DNA of 56,499 nucleotides from Lachnospiraceae bacterium (GTDB lineage: Bacteria; Bacillota; Clostridia; Lachnospirales; Lachnospiraceae). Of the stretch, positions 1 to 7,726 are shown piece after piece; within the stretch, counting starts at the first letter, position 1; every line of letters begins with the position of its first letter. Made by a program: the position numbers and the translations under genes. Below the pieces are notes generated by a model that did not search any database, had not been told where the DNA came from, and was given only the letters and a program-made list of their open reading frames with translations. The stretch is taken from NCBI GenBank assembly GCA_017612555.1, contig JAGAFR010000008.1:1-56499 (forward strand). Reading direction: 5' to 3'.

Positions 1-18
1 CAAAACGGAGATAATACC

Positions 19-1182
19 ATGAAAAGACTATCAGTCAGAACGGATGAATTCACCGATTCTGTCATACGGAGGATGACAAGGATTTCCAACAAATACGGTG
101 CGGTAAATCTTTCGCAGGGATTTCCTGACTTTGAGCCGCCCAAAGAGATCCTGTACAGACTTGCACAGGTGTCAAAGGAGGACTTTCATCAGTATTCCAT
201 AACGTGGGGAGCCCAGAACTTCCGGGAAGCACTGGCGGCCAAGCAGAGCCGTTTTATGGGGATCGATATTGATCCCGATACAGAGATAGTAGTTACATGT
301 GGGAGCACGGTGGCAATGATGGCAGCACTGATGACTGTTGCTAATCCCGGCGACAGGGTCATTGTCTTTTCGCCGTTTTACGAAAATTACGGCGCGGATA
401 CAATCCAGTCGGGAGCGCAGCCGATATATGTTCCCCTTAACCCGCCTGAGTTTACGTTTGATCCTGATGTACTTGAAGATGCATTCAGGCAGGATGTAAA
501 AGCTCTCATTCTATGCAATCCCTCCAATCCGAGCGGAAAGGTATTCTCACAAAGCGAGCTTCAGATAATAGCGGATCTTTCCATAAAGTACGATACATAT
601 GTGATAACGGATGAGGTATATGAGCACATAGTCTATGATCCGTATGAGCATGTTTATATTTCGACCCTTCCGGGAATGAGAGAGCGGACCATATGCTGTT
701 CATCGCTTTCAAAGACTTATTCCATAACCGGCTGGAGATTGGGATATACGATAGCACCTCCCAAGATAACCGACAGGATTAAGAAAGTACATGATTTTCT
801 GACTGTCGGGGCTGCTGCACCTTTGCAGGAAGCGGTCATACCGGGACTTAAGTTTGAAAAGGGATACTATGACGGCCTTAAGGAGACATATACCCGCAAG
901 AAGGACCTGTTCATGAAAGGTCTTGATGATATCGGTATCATACATACAGATCCGCAGGGAGCGTATTACGTGATGCTTGATATAGCGGAATACGGGTATG
1001 AAAGTGATCTGGATTTCTGCGAGAAACTGGCTGAAAAAGTCGGAGTGGGTGCGGTTCCGGGGTCAAGCTTTTTTAGGGAAGATATCAATCATCTTATAAG
1101 ACTTCATTTTGCAAAGAAAGACGAAACACTGAAGAAAGCATTGGAGAGGCTTTCGGATATCAATGTTAAAATGAAACGATAA
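19..1182 (+). CDS. PLP-dependent class I/II aminotransferase
   Basis: A 387-residue fold-type I aminotransferase that should move an amino group from an amino acid to a 2-oxo acid in the cytoplasm. The N-terminal NLSQGFPDF stretch, the NPSNPSGKVFS motif near residue 170 and SSLSKTYSITGWRLGY are typical of the aspartate/methionine/kynurenine aminotransferase group. Lys232 in the SLSKT motif is the expected Schiff-base lysine. The start has a GGAG site 8 bases upstream. A GNAT gene follows 10 bases after the stop, so the two are probably co-transcribed. Substrate cannot be read from sequence; a methionine-type or general aromatic/aspartate activity are both possible. The promoter lies outside the window. 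Confidence 0.9.
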   Translation: MKRLSVRTDEFTDSVIRRMTRISNKYGAVNLSQGFPDFEPPKEILYRLAQVSKEDFHQYSITWGAQNFREALAAKQSRFMGIDIDPDTEIVVTCGSTVAMMAALMTVANPGDRVIVFSPFYENYGADTIQSGAQPIYVPLNPPEFTFDPDVLEDAFRQDVKALILCNPSNPSGKVFSQSELQIIADLSIKYDTYVITDEVYEHIVYDPYEHVYISTLPGMRERTICCSSLSKTYSITGWRLGYTIAPPKITDRIKKVHDFLTVGAAAPLQEAVIPGLKFEKGYYDGLKETYTRKKDLFMKGLDDIGIIHTDPQGAYYVMLDIAEYGYESDLDFCEKLAEKVGVGAVPGSSFFREDINHLIRLHFAKKDETLKKALERLSDINVKMKR

Positions 1183-1192
1183 GGAGCAGGAC

Positions 1193-1771
1193 ATGGCCTG
1201 GGAGTGCATCATACCAGAAAAAGCCATAGAGGTCATAAAGGAGCTTGGCATTAAGGACTTCGATCTGTATGAGCGCTTTGAATTCCGCCTGATAAATGAT
1301 GACGAAGCAGATGAGGCGGCAGCTGTTGAAGCCGAGTGTTTCCCTCCCAAGGAAGCCTGCACCCTGGAGCACATGAGAAACCGTGTAAAATCCGCAGGAG
1401 AGATATTCCTGGTGGCAGTGGATAAGGAAACCGGTAAGATGGCCGGCTTTATAAACGGCATAGCAACGAACGACGATGACTTTACGGATAACTTTTTTAC
1501 CGACGCATCTCTTCATAATAAAGACGGAAAGAATATAATGATCTGTGGCATATGCGTCCGTCCCCAATACCGGAAACAGGGTCTTGCAAGAGAGCTTGTA
1601 TATAACTACTCCAGAAGAGAGTGGGAGCGTGGGAGAAGATCCCTGATCCTTACCTGCAAAGAGCAGAAGGTAAAGATGTACAAGAAGTTCGGATTTACCG
1701 ACAGGGGAGAGGCAAACTCCTCCTGGGGCGGCCGGAAATGGCATAAGATGGATATGATTCTTAACCGATAG
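1193..1771 (+). CDS. GNAT-family N-acetyltransferase
   Basis: A 192-residue GNAT protein. The segment ICVRPQYRKQGLARELV (about residues 121-137) carries the R/Q-x-x-G-x-A acetyl-CoA pyrophosphate-binding loop of motif A. The middle region EAECFPPKEAC resembles the substrate-side helices of GNATs acting on small amines or peptides. AAGGAG overlaps the end of the preceding aminotransferase gene and sits at good spacing before the ATG, which points to translational coupling. The ArsC-like remnant starts 8 bases after its stop. The acetyl acceptor is unknown. Confidence 0.85.
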   Translation: MAWECIIPEKAIEVIKELGIKDFDLYERFEFRLINDDEADEAAAVEAECFPPKEACTLEHMRNRVKSAGEIFLVAVDKETGKMAGFINGIATNDDDFTDNFFTDASLHNKDGKNIMICGICVRPQYRKQGLARELVYNYSRREWERGRRSLILTCKEQKVKMYKKFGFTDRGEANSSWGGRKWHKMDMILNR

Positions 1772-1779
1772 GAGAGAAA

Positions 1780-1962
1780 ATGATACAGATTTTCGGAACG
1801 AAAAAATGCAATGATACAAAGAAGGCAGAGCGCTTCTTCAAAGAGCGGAACATAAAGTTCCAGTTCATCGATATGAAAGAAAAGGGCATGAGCAAAGGTG
1901 AACTAACATCCGTTTCCGCAACTCTCGGTTATCAACTTCTCCATAAAGGTGTCGGTTTCTGA
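1780..1962 (+). pseudogene. Truncated ArsC/YffB-type thioredoxin-fold gene
   Basis: The first 37-40 residues (GTKKCNDTKKAERFF, then FQFIDMKEKGMSKGEL) match the start of the ArsC/Spx/YffB family, with the single redox cysteine at position 10. Family members are usually about 110-120 residues. Here the match stops near base 1900 and the frame runs on for about 20 unrelated residues before a stop. That junction coincides with the 3' end of a gene on the opposite strand (stop at 1903-1905), as if a rearrangement or insertion replaced the back two-thirds of the gene. A good ribosome site (AGGAGA) remains. A functional short peptide cannot be excluded but is unlikely. Confidence 0.7.
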
Positions 1963-2385
1963 GAAACCGCTTTTGACATACGCTTTTCTTCCCATTTCGG
2001 AAGCATGCAAAAAGAGCATTTCAACGCCTCGAGCCTTGGCTTCTTTTTCAAGATATTCCAGAAGTTGTCCTGCTATTCCCTGTCCGCGGTATTCATCGGA
2101 AGTATACATATTGGCGACATATCCACGCTTTCCGCTTGGATTGGTGAAAGAGGGCGGAAAATCCATGAATATGATCGCGGAAGTGGCGATGATGGCACCA
2201 TCAGCATCTTCGGCGATCCATTCTATGAGATCTCTGGATGATATCTTGTCTTTGAAGAACTGATGCAGCTCCTCATCCATGTTGACGGACGGCTTTTGCC
2301 CTTCATCCTGCAACTGCTTCTTACGTAACTCGGAGATCTGTACTATATCATCAATCGTGGCTTTTCGGAAATATATCTGGCCCAT
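1903..2385 (-). CDS. GNAT-family N-acetyltransferase
   Basis: A 160-residue GNAT enzyme. FRKATIDDI at the N-terminus and MYTSDEYRGQGIAGQLLEYL around residues 90-110 give the GNAT fold and the acetyl-CoA binding R-G-Q-G-I-A loop. Two ATGs are possible; I chose the second because AAGGAG is better spaced from it (the first would add one Met, starting at 2388). It overlaps the SRAP gene stop as TGATG, so the two genes form a coupled minus-strand pair. Its 3' end sits on the truncated ArsC-like gene, suggesting the pair arrived as a block. The substrate is unknown. Confidence 0.85.
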   Translation of the reverse strand: MGQIYFRKATIDDIVQISELRKKQLQDEGQKPSVNMDEELHQFFKDKISSRDLIEWIAEDADGAIIATSAIIFMDFPPSFTNPSGKRGYVANMYTSDEYRGQGIAGQLLEYLEKEAKARGVEMLFLHASEMGRKAYVKSGFSETDTFMEKLITESCGNGC

Positions 2386-3002
2386 CATTCTCCTTTCTGT
2401 GTACGCTCAGCTACCATCTGAGTAAGAGCTTTTTCTACAAGCATGTCCGGGTCCGAGTCCGGCTTTATCCAGGTTTCAATAAGGTCCTTTGGCATAATGA
2501 GTGGCATGCGATCATGGATAAACCGTATATTCTCTTCGGCGGCCCGTGTCAGTATAACAAACATTGGCAGGCTGTTTTCTATGTGGTAAAGGCCGCAAAG
2601 CCATGTAATGTTTGAATCCTTCGGCTGTATCGCGTATTTATCACCGGTCTTTGTATTGCCATTGTTAAGCGTAAGATGTTCCCATTCATAGTAATACAAG
2701 GCTGGGACGATGCAACGGTGGGATTTCCAGTCATCACGAAATGTCAGCTTCTCCGCGGCTGTCTCAACCCTTGCGTTTATAAGAAGGTTTTTTTGCCCTT
2801 GATAGCCCCATTTCATAGGGTATACCGCCTGCTTCCCCGACTTATCCGGCGCAATGACCGGTACTACATCAGTAGGTCTGATCTCGCCGAAAGATTTAAC
2901 TCCACAAGTATCGGACCACTTGCGAACAAGCGGGGATTTCATCATTTGCTGGATAAAGGGCTCTGTTTCGGTTGTTGCATCAAGATAGTATCTGCCACAC
3001 AT
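2385..3002 (-). CDS. SRAP-domain DNA-crosslinking peptidase (YedK/HMCES type)
   Basis: SRAP proteins form a thiazolidine crosslink between an N-terminal cysteine and abasic sites in single-stranded DNA and so shield replication forks. The sequence MCGRYYLD puts the catalytic Cys at position 2 when the internal ATG at 3002 is used. That ATG has its own GAGG site, so I prefer it to the upstream frame start that adds eight residues. Other family landmarks are NARVETAAEK, the FYEW-like YYYEW segment and the HDRMPLIMP segment carrying the active-site histidine. Length (205 aa) is normal. It is coupled to the GNAT gene downstream. Confidence 0.9.
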   Translation of the reverse strand: MCGRYYLDATTETEPFIQQMMKSPLVRKWSDTCGVKSFGEIRPTDVVPVIAPDKSGKQAVYPMKWGYQGQKNLLINARVETAAEKLTFRDDWKSHRCIVPALYYYEWEHLTLNNGNTKTGDKYAIQPKDSNITWLCGLYHIENSLPMFVILTRAAEENIRFIHDRMPLIMPKDLIETWIKPDSDPDMLVEKALTQMVAERTQKGE

Positions 3003-3249
3003 AGGTAACCTCATAGAATTTGACATGAATCATTATATCGTATATTTGCTACTTATGCCGATTGAGATTCAATATCGAGATTTTAGCCTAACTGTCATGT
3101 GCGTACAAAATAGAAGTCGTGTTTTTGATGTGCAGACAAATCTGTGACGATGCTTTAACATTAAGGGTACTCGATACATGAGCTTTTCTTTTAGCTTGGA
3201 TTCCGAACGGCATCGCAACAAGACAAAAACCCATATAATAAAATGAGTC

Positions 3250-3285
3250 TTGGATGTTGACGGCGGTACTATATAGTGGTACCAT
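3250..3285 (+). promoter_or_regulatory. hicAB promoter with GGTAC dyad
   Basis: TTGACG (3257-3262) lies 17 bases from TACCAT (3280-3285); an alternative pair is TTGGAT (3250-3255) with TATAGT (3272-3277), spacing 16. An inverted repeat GGTAC (3265-3269) / GTACC (3279-3283) covers the spacer and -10. This is where a ribbon-helix-helix HicB repressor would be expected to bind, but binding is inferred. The start codon is only about 6-14 bases after the -10, and no ribosome site precedes it. The rest of 3003-3249 shows nothing I recognise. Confidence 0.5.
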
Positions 3286-3291
3286 CGTGAT

Positions 3292-3546
3292 ATGAACAGT
3301 AGTAGCCTAAAAACATATAAGAAGATATATCAAGATCCGATATTGGCGAACATAGAGTGGTCGGACATCGAGAATCTGTTTGAATCGTTAGGTGCCAGAA
3401 TATCTGAGGGCTCCGGTTCAAGAGTTCGGGTGGAGCTGAATGGAGAGAGGGCAGTTTTTCACAGGCCACATCCGGAATCTACAACAGATAAAGGCGCTGT
3501 TAAATCGGTTAGAAGATTCCTTGAGAATGCGGGGGTGAAGCCATGA
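3292..3546 (+). CDS. hicA: HicA-family mRNA interferase toxin
   Basis: An 84-residue small basic protein with the HicA layout: an N-terminal helix, a strand pair around GSGSRVRVELNGERAVFHRPHP and the C-terminal KSVRRFLENAGVKP helix. HicA toxins have a dsRBD-like fold and cleave mRNA using a His in the G-S-H/R region; here the G-S-R spelling and the later His in FHRPHP are what is visible, so the exact catalytic His position differs from short HicA versions. It overlaps the antitoxin gene by four bases (ATGA). The messenger appears almost leaderless. Confidence 0.85.
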   Translation: MNSSSLKTYKKIYQDPILANIEWSDIENLFESLGARISEGSGSRVRVELNGERAVFHRPHPESTTDKGAVKSVRRFLENAGVKP

Positions 3547-3884
3547 ATACCATGATGTATAAAGGATATGTCGGTGAAATAGAATATGATGATGATTTTA
3601 AGATATTCAGCGGCTCTGTCATTAATACTCGTACAGTGATTACCTTTCAGGGTAAATCCGTAGATGAGCTAAGCAAAGAGTTTCAGCTGTCTGTAGATGA
3701 TTACCTTGAATGGTGTAAAGAAGACGGAATTGATCCGGAGAAGCCATATTCCGGCAGATTTAATGTACGTTTGAAGCCAAATACTCACCAAAGAGCTGCG
3801 GTTAAGGCAAAAACTCTTGGAATGTCACTTAACAGTTTTATCGAGAAGGCTGTTGAAGATGAACTGAGGGTAACTGAAGGATAA
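3543..3884 (+). CDS. hicB: HicB-family antitoxin
   Basis: A 113-residue antitoxin. Residues about 1-65 (YVGEIEYDDDFKIFSGSV, then SVDELSKEFQLSVDDYLEWC) form the degenerate RNase H-like HicB domain that binds HicA. The C-terminus (GRFNVRLKPNTHQRAAVKAK, then SLNSFIEKAVEDEL) is a ribbon-helix-helix DNA-binding motif. Such proteins neutralise the toxin and repress their own promoter; the GGTAC dyad upstream of hicA is a candidate site. Toxin-first order with an ATGA overlap is standard for hicAB. Confidence 0.9.
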   Translation: MNTMMYKGYVGEIEYDDDFKIFSGSVINTRTVITFQGKSVDELSKEFQLSVDDYLEWCKEDGIDPEKPYSGRFNVRLKPNTHQRAAVKAKTLGMSLNSFIEKAVEDELRVTEG

Positions 3885-4157
3885 ACTGGGCCCCTCAAAG
3901 AGTGATTGAGAAAGACAATTCATAAAATTTCGGATTTATGCTTTTGGCTACCCCGGGCGCCATTTGGCGGTAGCTTTTGTGTCTTTATATTCTATAGCCA
4001 TATATGTACCTTATATGGCTTGGGACAATGGGATCATGAGCATCGGGATGGGATTTGGCGACTATATAAATGTTTTAATGCTTTAACGCAGATGCCAAAA
4101 GGCGCGATGACTTACCTTAGCGGGTTTCATTCATACTGGTATAAGGAAGGCTGAAGA
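3885..4157 (+). other. Probable decayed reading frame of a membrane protein
   Basis: No convincing gene. An 82-codon frame at 3906-4154 has low-quality composition and no ribosome site. A different frame ending at the TAA near 4086 reads LAVAFVSLYSIAIYVPYM followed by a Gly/Met-rich tail, which looks like the last transmembrane segment and C-terminus of a membrane protein with no start codon. I read it as a remnant. It lies between hicAB and the HXXEE gene. Confidence 0.35.
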
Positions 4158-4685
4158 ATGGACAAATACATATGGATTTTCCCTGTCCTGTTCATACTTC
4201 ATGACATGGAAGAGGTCATATGGCTTCCGGGATTCATTGAGAAGAACCGTGAGGACATAATAAAGCAGTATCCGATAGCTGAAAAGCTGCTTTCGGTATA
4301 CAAAATGGGTATGACAACCGAAGCCTTTGCACTTGCAGTATATGAAGAACTTATAGTTCTTATGGCCATATGCGTACTTGTTGAGTTAACAAAAGCAGAG
4401 CTTGCCATGGGCATTTGGTACGGCGCACTAATCGGATTTACCGCACATCTGGTGATACATATATTGCAGTCCATAGCGATAAAACGGTATATCCCATCGC
4501 TTATAACCTCGATACTGACACTTTTGCCAAGCATCATGCTGCTTATGCACACAAAGGGGGATATAGGCGTATCTGCCATGATCGGAGCTGTCATTGGCAT
4601 CGCGGGTGTGGCAGCAAACCTTAAACTGGCCCATATGCTGATGAACTGGTACATGAAAAGGAGGAAGATCACATGGCACAGGTAA
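4158..4685 (+). CDS. HXXEE-domain integral membrane protein
   Basis: A 175-residue polytopic membrane protein. The N-terminus reads WIFPVLFILHDMEEVIW; HDMEE fits the H-x-x-E-E signature that names the HXXEE domain family, whose function is unknown. Four or five hydrophobic helices follow (about residues 55-75, 82-100, 108-125, 130-160). The last 13 bases overlap the MBL-fold gene, whose ribosome site AGGAGG lies within this gene, so they should be translated together. Confidence 0.75.
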   Translation: MDKYIWIFPVLFILHDMEEVIWLPGFIEKNREDIIKQYPIAEKLLSVYKMGMTTEAFALAVYEELIVLMAICVLVELTKAELAMGIWYGALIGFTAHLVIHILQSIAIKRYIPSLITSILTLLPSIMLLMHTKGDIGVSAMIGAVIGIAGVAANLKLAHMLMNWYMKRRKITWHR

Positions 4686-5362
4686 TAAAGGTTAACGACA
4701 GTACATGGAGATTTGAGGATGACGGTGTACGTTTTTTCCTGTTTGTAGGAACGAAAAAAGCGGCTCTCATCGATTCGGGAATGAATGTTCCTAATGCTAA
4801 AAGGCTTGCCGAGGAGCTTACAGATCTTCCCATGATACTCATAAACACACATGCGGATCCTGATCATATTTCGGGAAATGATGCTTTTTCTGAGCTCTAC
4901 ATGAGTCCGAAAGAAGATGGCAACTACAGGGAGAATGGTGGAACAGGAGCCATTCATCCTGTACATGAAGGAGATGTGATCGACCTGGGGGACAGGCCGC
5001 TTCGCATCATAGACATCCCCGGACATACGCCCGGAAGCATAGCGATAATAGATGAAAAGAACAGGATCCTTGTAAGCGGTGATTCGGTTGAGGACGGAAA
5101 CATCTTTCTTTTCGGTCCGATGAGAAACATGGACAGATACATTGAGAGCATGAAGCATCTCCTTGGATTCACGGACATGTTCGATGAGATATATGCGATG
5201 CACGGGTCATTCCCGGTAAAGAATGACCTCATAGAAAAAGTCATTGAGGGTGCACAGCTCATAAAGGCAGGAAAAGTGGAAGGAAGCCATGTGAACATCT
5301 TCGGGAAAGAAGCGGTCTTGTATAAGTTCCCATATGCTGGCTTTTTGTGCGACCCGAAGTGA
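4673..5362 (+). CDS. MBL-fold metallo-hydrolase
   Basis: A 229-residue metallo-beta-lactamase-fold hydrolase. THADPDHISGN (about residues 59-69) is the H-x-D-x-D-H metal site, with DIPGHTPGSIAII providing the next His and SGDSV the bridging Asp. A late histidine in AMHGS completes the set. This pattern is that of glyoxalase II-like/MBL hydrolases with two metals, but the substrate is not evident. Strong AGGAGG site. It overlaps the HXXEE gene by 13 bases. Confidence 0.85.
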   Translation: MAQVIKVNDSTWRFEDDGVRFFLFVGTKKAALIDSGMNVPNAKRLAEELTDLPMILINTHADPDHISGNDAFSELYMSPKEDGNYRENGGTGAIHPVHEGDVIDLGDRPLRIIDIPGHTPGSIAIIDEKNRILVSGDSVEDGNIFLFGPMRNMDRYIESMKHLLGFTDMFDEIYAMHGSFPVKNDLIEKVIEGAQLIKAGKVEGSHVNIFGKEAVLYKFPYAGFLCDPK

Positions 5363-5767
5363 AAATATAATTAGTATCTATGATCATTAAATCTATCTTG
5401 ACAGACAGGACAGAAGTAAGATGAAAAAACAGGTAAAACTGCAGTAGTAATCGTCATTGCAGTTGCTATTTTAGTGGGTGTTCCAATACTCGTAAAAGAT
5501 CCTGCTGATTAACGGAATATCGCCTTACCTGTATTTTCTTGTGATCTGGCTTATGAGGGCTAATACGGAAATACAGGGATTAAAAGTACTTGTGGTCATT
5601 TTCGCTAGTGTATTTCGCTTATAACAAGGGGAAAATACCAGACTTGCTTTTGAACATAAATTTAGTAAAACTTAAGAATAGAGAATCAACAGCAGTTCCG
5701 GCAGGCAGAAATGAGAATATCCCGATTTTCAGTCTGCCGGAAAACTTATGTTGAAGCCAAGGATCTG
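5363..5767. other. Gene-free stretch with a frameshifted micro-ORF and two hairpins
   Basis: Around 5421-5512 an ATG-AAA-AAA start is followed, after a +1 frame change, by TAVVIVIAVAILVGVPILV and a stop. This looks like a small single-pass membrane peptide broken by a frameshift. A CCTGTATTT / AAATACAGG inverted repeat lies near 5528-5577. A CCGGCAG / CTGCCGG hairpin near 5699-5742 sits after the VOC gene stop on the minus strand and may help end its transcript, though no T-run follows. Nothing else recognised. Confidence 0.4.
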
Positions 5768-6136
5768 TCAGCCCTCATTTCGAATATGATAGTAAAGAAG
5801 AATACGCTCACCCTTTTCGTTCATCAGACCGACATGTATGGAGTTATTTCCGCTTACCGGCTCCATCAAAACCTTGTTATAACCGCACTTCTTAAAATAT
5901 TCCATACCCTCCTCGAAATCTCTGACGTTCACGCGCATACCGAAATAGCCGTCCTCGACCGGAATATTCCCGTCATACATGATATCCAGACAATCATTAC
6001 CGACTTCAAGAACATAATGTTTCAGATGCTCGTTCTCAAATTTGTGTATAACCTTAAATCCGATTTCCTCATACCTTTTGATAGCAGCATCTGTGTCCTT
6101 ATAACAAAAAATAGGATAAAAACTTGTTATCGTCAT
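5768..6136 (-). CDS. VOC (glyoxalase/bleomycin-resistance fold) protein
   Basis: A 122-residue single-domain VOC protein with paired beta-alpha-beta-beta-beta modules: FYPIFCYKDTDAAIKRYEEI at the start and YFGMRVNVRDFEEGMEYFKK for the second module. VOC proteins bind a metal and a small molecule, acting as isomerases, dioxygenases or drug-binding proteins; the metal ligands here are not certain. AGGAGG is 8 bases from the ATG. It stands alone on the minus strand, divergent from the sulfur island. Confidence 0.8.
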   Translation of the reverse strand: MTITSFYPIFCYKDTDAAIKRYEEIGFKVIHKFENEHLKHYVLEVGNDCLDIMYDGNIPVEDGYFGMRVNVRDFEEGMEYFKKCGYNKVLMEPVSGNNSIHVGLMNEKGERILLYYHIRNEG

Positions 6137-6180
6137 TGTGTATACCTCCTGTTCGGATTATGTGATATTTTTTCCCTTTT

Positions 6181-6208
6181 ATTCTATCATAGTGCATTTA
6201 GAAAACAA
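6181..6208 (-). promoter_or_regulatory. Promoter of the VOC gene
   Basis: On the minus strand TTGTTT (6203-6208) lies 16 bases from TAGAAT (6181-6186), giving a leader of about 40 bases to the VOC start. Confidence 0.4.
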
Positions 6209-6418
6209 TATTATGATTTTCTGTTATAATTCATAGCAGTAACAGACATATTATTCTGAGCACGGTTCCTTTTTGATGGAACGCTGAGGTGTCATCTCAT
6301 TCGGTCGGAGGAAGATCTTCTTGATAAACTCAGTAAGTTATGACAGAAATGGAAAAGCTGCAACTATTGTTCTGATCTAAAGAATATGTATAGAAACAGA
6401 ACAAGTCGTCGTCATAAT
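6209..6418. other. Unassigned upstream region of the sulfur island
   Basis: No open frame. There is a small GGTTCC / GGAACG hairpin near 6264-6284 and a GAAGATCTTC palindrome near 6312. It does not match the SAM-I, T-box or cobalamin patterns I know, and it lies upstream of the metY promoter, so it would not be in that transcript. Confidence 0.3.
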
Positions 6419-6452
6419 ACCTATTGACACAGTAGGTAAATAGGGATATAAT
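6419..6452 (+). promoter_or_regulatory. Promoter of the sulfur island with operator-like dyad
   Basis: TTGACA (6424-6429) and TATAAT (6447-6452) are both consensus with 17-base spacing. A dyad ACCTA (6419-6423) / TAGGT (6433-6437) wraps the -35 box. Almost the same arrangement is seen before nifS at 47187-47220, including the AATAGG bases in the spacer. A shared repressor of the Rrf2 (IscR/CymR) type is a reasonable guess, but the regulator is not in the window. Confidence 0.75.
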
Positions 6453-6478
6453 CTGAGCAATATACACGCGAATATCCA

Positions 6479-7726
6479 ATGGTAGACAAAATGCTGTTTA
6501 ATACGAAACTGCTTCACGGAAAAAGTACACAGGGCTTTGTATCAGGCCAGACACTCCCACCGATCTCTCAGGTCAGTGCATTCAGATATGAGAGTATGGA
6601 GGAGCTTGAAAAAGTCTTTGACCATAAAAAGATGGGGTTTGCATACACAAGAATAGGCAATCCCACGCTTGCCGCATTTGAACAGCGGATCAGCGAACTT
6701 GAGGGCGGAGCCGGTGCGGTAAGCTGCAGCAGCGGTATGTCAGCCATCTCTTCAGCGATACTCGCCATATGTGAAAGCGGTGATGAGATCATAGCCGGAA
6801 GCGGCCTGTACGGTGGGACGATCGGTCTCCTGCATGATCTTGAAAAATTCGGGATCCATACAGTTTACGCGGAAGAGCTTAACGGTGATGCTGTAAGGCG
6901 TCTGGTCAATGAAAAAACACGGCTTGTATTTGCCGAACTGATATCAAATCCTTCACTTAAAGTCGTTCCCGTTACGGAAGTAGCGCAGGCTGCGCATGAA
7001 GCCGGTATTCCGCTGTTTGTTGATTCAACTACCGCGACACCCTTCATAGCACGCCCCCTTACTCTCGGGGCAGATGCAGTTATACATTCGACGTCCAAGT
7101 ATCTGAACGGCGGCGGTAACTCCATAGGCGGGATCATCGTTGACGGGGGAAAGTTCAAATGGGATGTTTCAAAGCATACAGCTCTTGCTGAATTTGCGAA
7201 ATACGGTCCCATGGCATTCTCGGTAAGACTTCGTACGGATATATGGGAAAACCTGGGCGGCTGTATGGCCCCGGCTAATGCCTTCCTCAGTTACATAGGG
7301 ACGGATACGCTGGGACTTCGAATGGAAAGGATATGTGAAAATGCCGATAAACTCGCGCATGCGCTTGATAAGCTTTCGGGAATAGAAGTTAATTACCTGA
7401 CGCTGCCGCAACATGCATACCATGAATATGTTGACAGCCAGCTTGGAGGATACGGCGGAGGAATCTTAAGCTTCAGAGTGGGATCGAAGGAACGTGCATT
7501 TTCGGTTATAAATTCGCTTAAATATGCATACATAGCAAGCAACATAGGAGATATCAGGACACTGGTGATCCATCCGGCATCAACACTGTATGTTCAGGCA
7601 AGCCGTGAGGAAACCGAAGCTGCAGGTGTATATGATGACACAGTAAGAGTCAGTGTCGGAATAGAGGACGCGGATGACCTGATAGATGATTTTACACAGG
7701 CTATAGAACGATTGGAGAATATATGA
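6479..7726 (+). CDS. metY: Cys/Met-metabolism PLP enzyme, O-acetylhomoserine/O-acetylserine sulfhydrylase-like
   Basis: A 415-residue member of the Cys/Met gamma-family. FNTKLLHGKSTQGFVSGQT, YTRIGNPT, the AGSGLYGGT loop and the STSKYLNG motif with PLP-binding Lys207 are clear. Family members add sulfide or a thiocarboxylate to O-acetylhomoserine or O-acetylserine. A MetY of this sort is paired with ThiS-like carrier, E1 and JAMM peptidase in the Wolinella homocysteine pathway, and the same partners follow here. The serine acetyltransferase at the island's end suggests O-acetylserine could be the acceptor instead. The start has no clear ribosome site; an in-frame ATG at 6491 is an alternative. 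The leader is only about 20 bases. Confidence 0.85.
   Translation: MVDKMLFNTKLLHGKSTQGFVSGQTLPPISQVSAFRYESMEELEKVFDHKKMGFAYTRIGNPTLAAFEQRISELEGGAGAVSCSSGMSAISSAILAICESGDEIIAGSGLYGGTIGLLHDLEKFGIHTVYAEELNGDAVRRLVNEKTRLVFAELISNPSLKVVPVTEVAQAAHEAGIPLFVDSTTATPFIARPLTLGADAVIHSTSKYLNGGGNSIGGIIVDGGKFKWDVSKHTALAEFAKYGPMAFSVRLRTDIWENLGGCMAPANAFLSYIGTDTLGLRMERICENADKLAHALDKLSGIEVNYLTLPQHAYHEYVDSQLGGYGGGILSFRVGSKERAFSVINSLKYAYIASNIGDIRTLVIHPASTLYVQASREETEAAGVYDDTVRVSVGIEDADDLIDDFTQAIERLENI

Noticed and set aside
3906-4154. 82-codon open frame
   Set aside because: No ribosome site, unnatural composition, and another frame over the same bases looks like a membrane-protein remnant.
4199-5203. Long minus-strand open frame opposite the HXXEE and MBL genes
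   Set aside because: Shadow of two well-supported + strand genes; no ribosome site or domain.
6241-6340. Riboswitch before metY
   Set aside because: Hairpins do not match SAM-I, T-box or cobalamin consensus, and the region lies upstream of the promoter at 6424.
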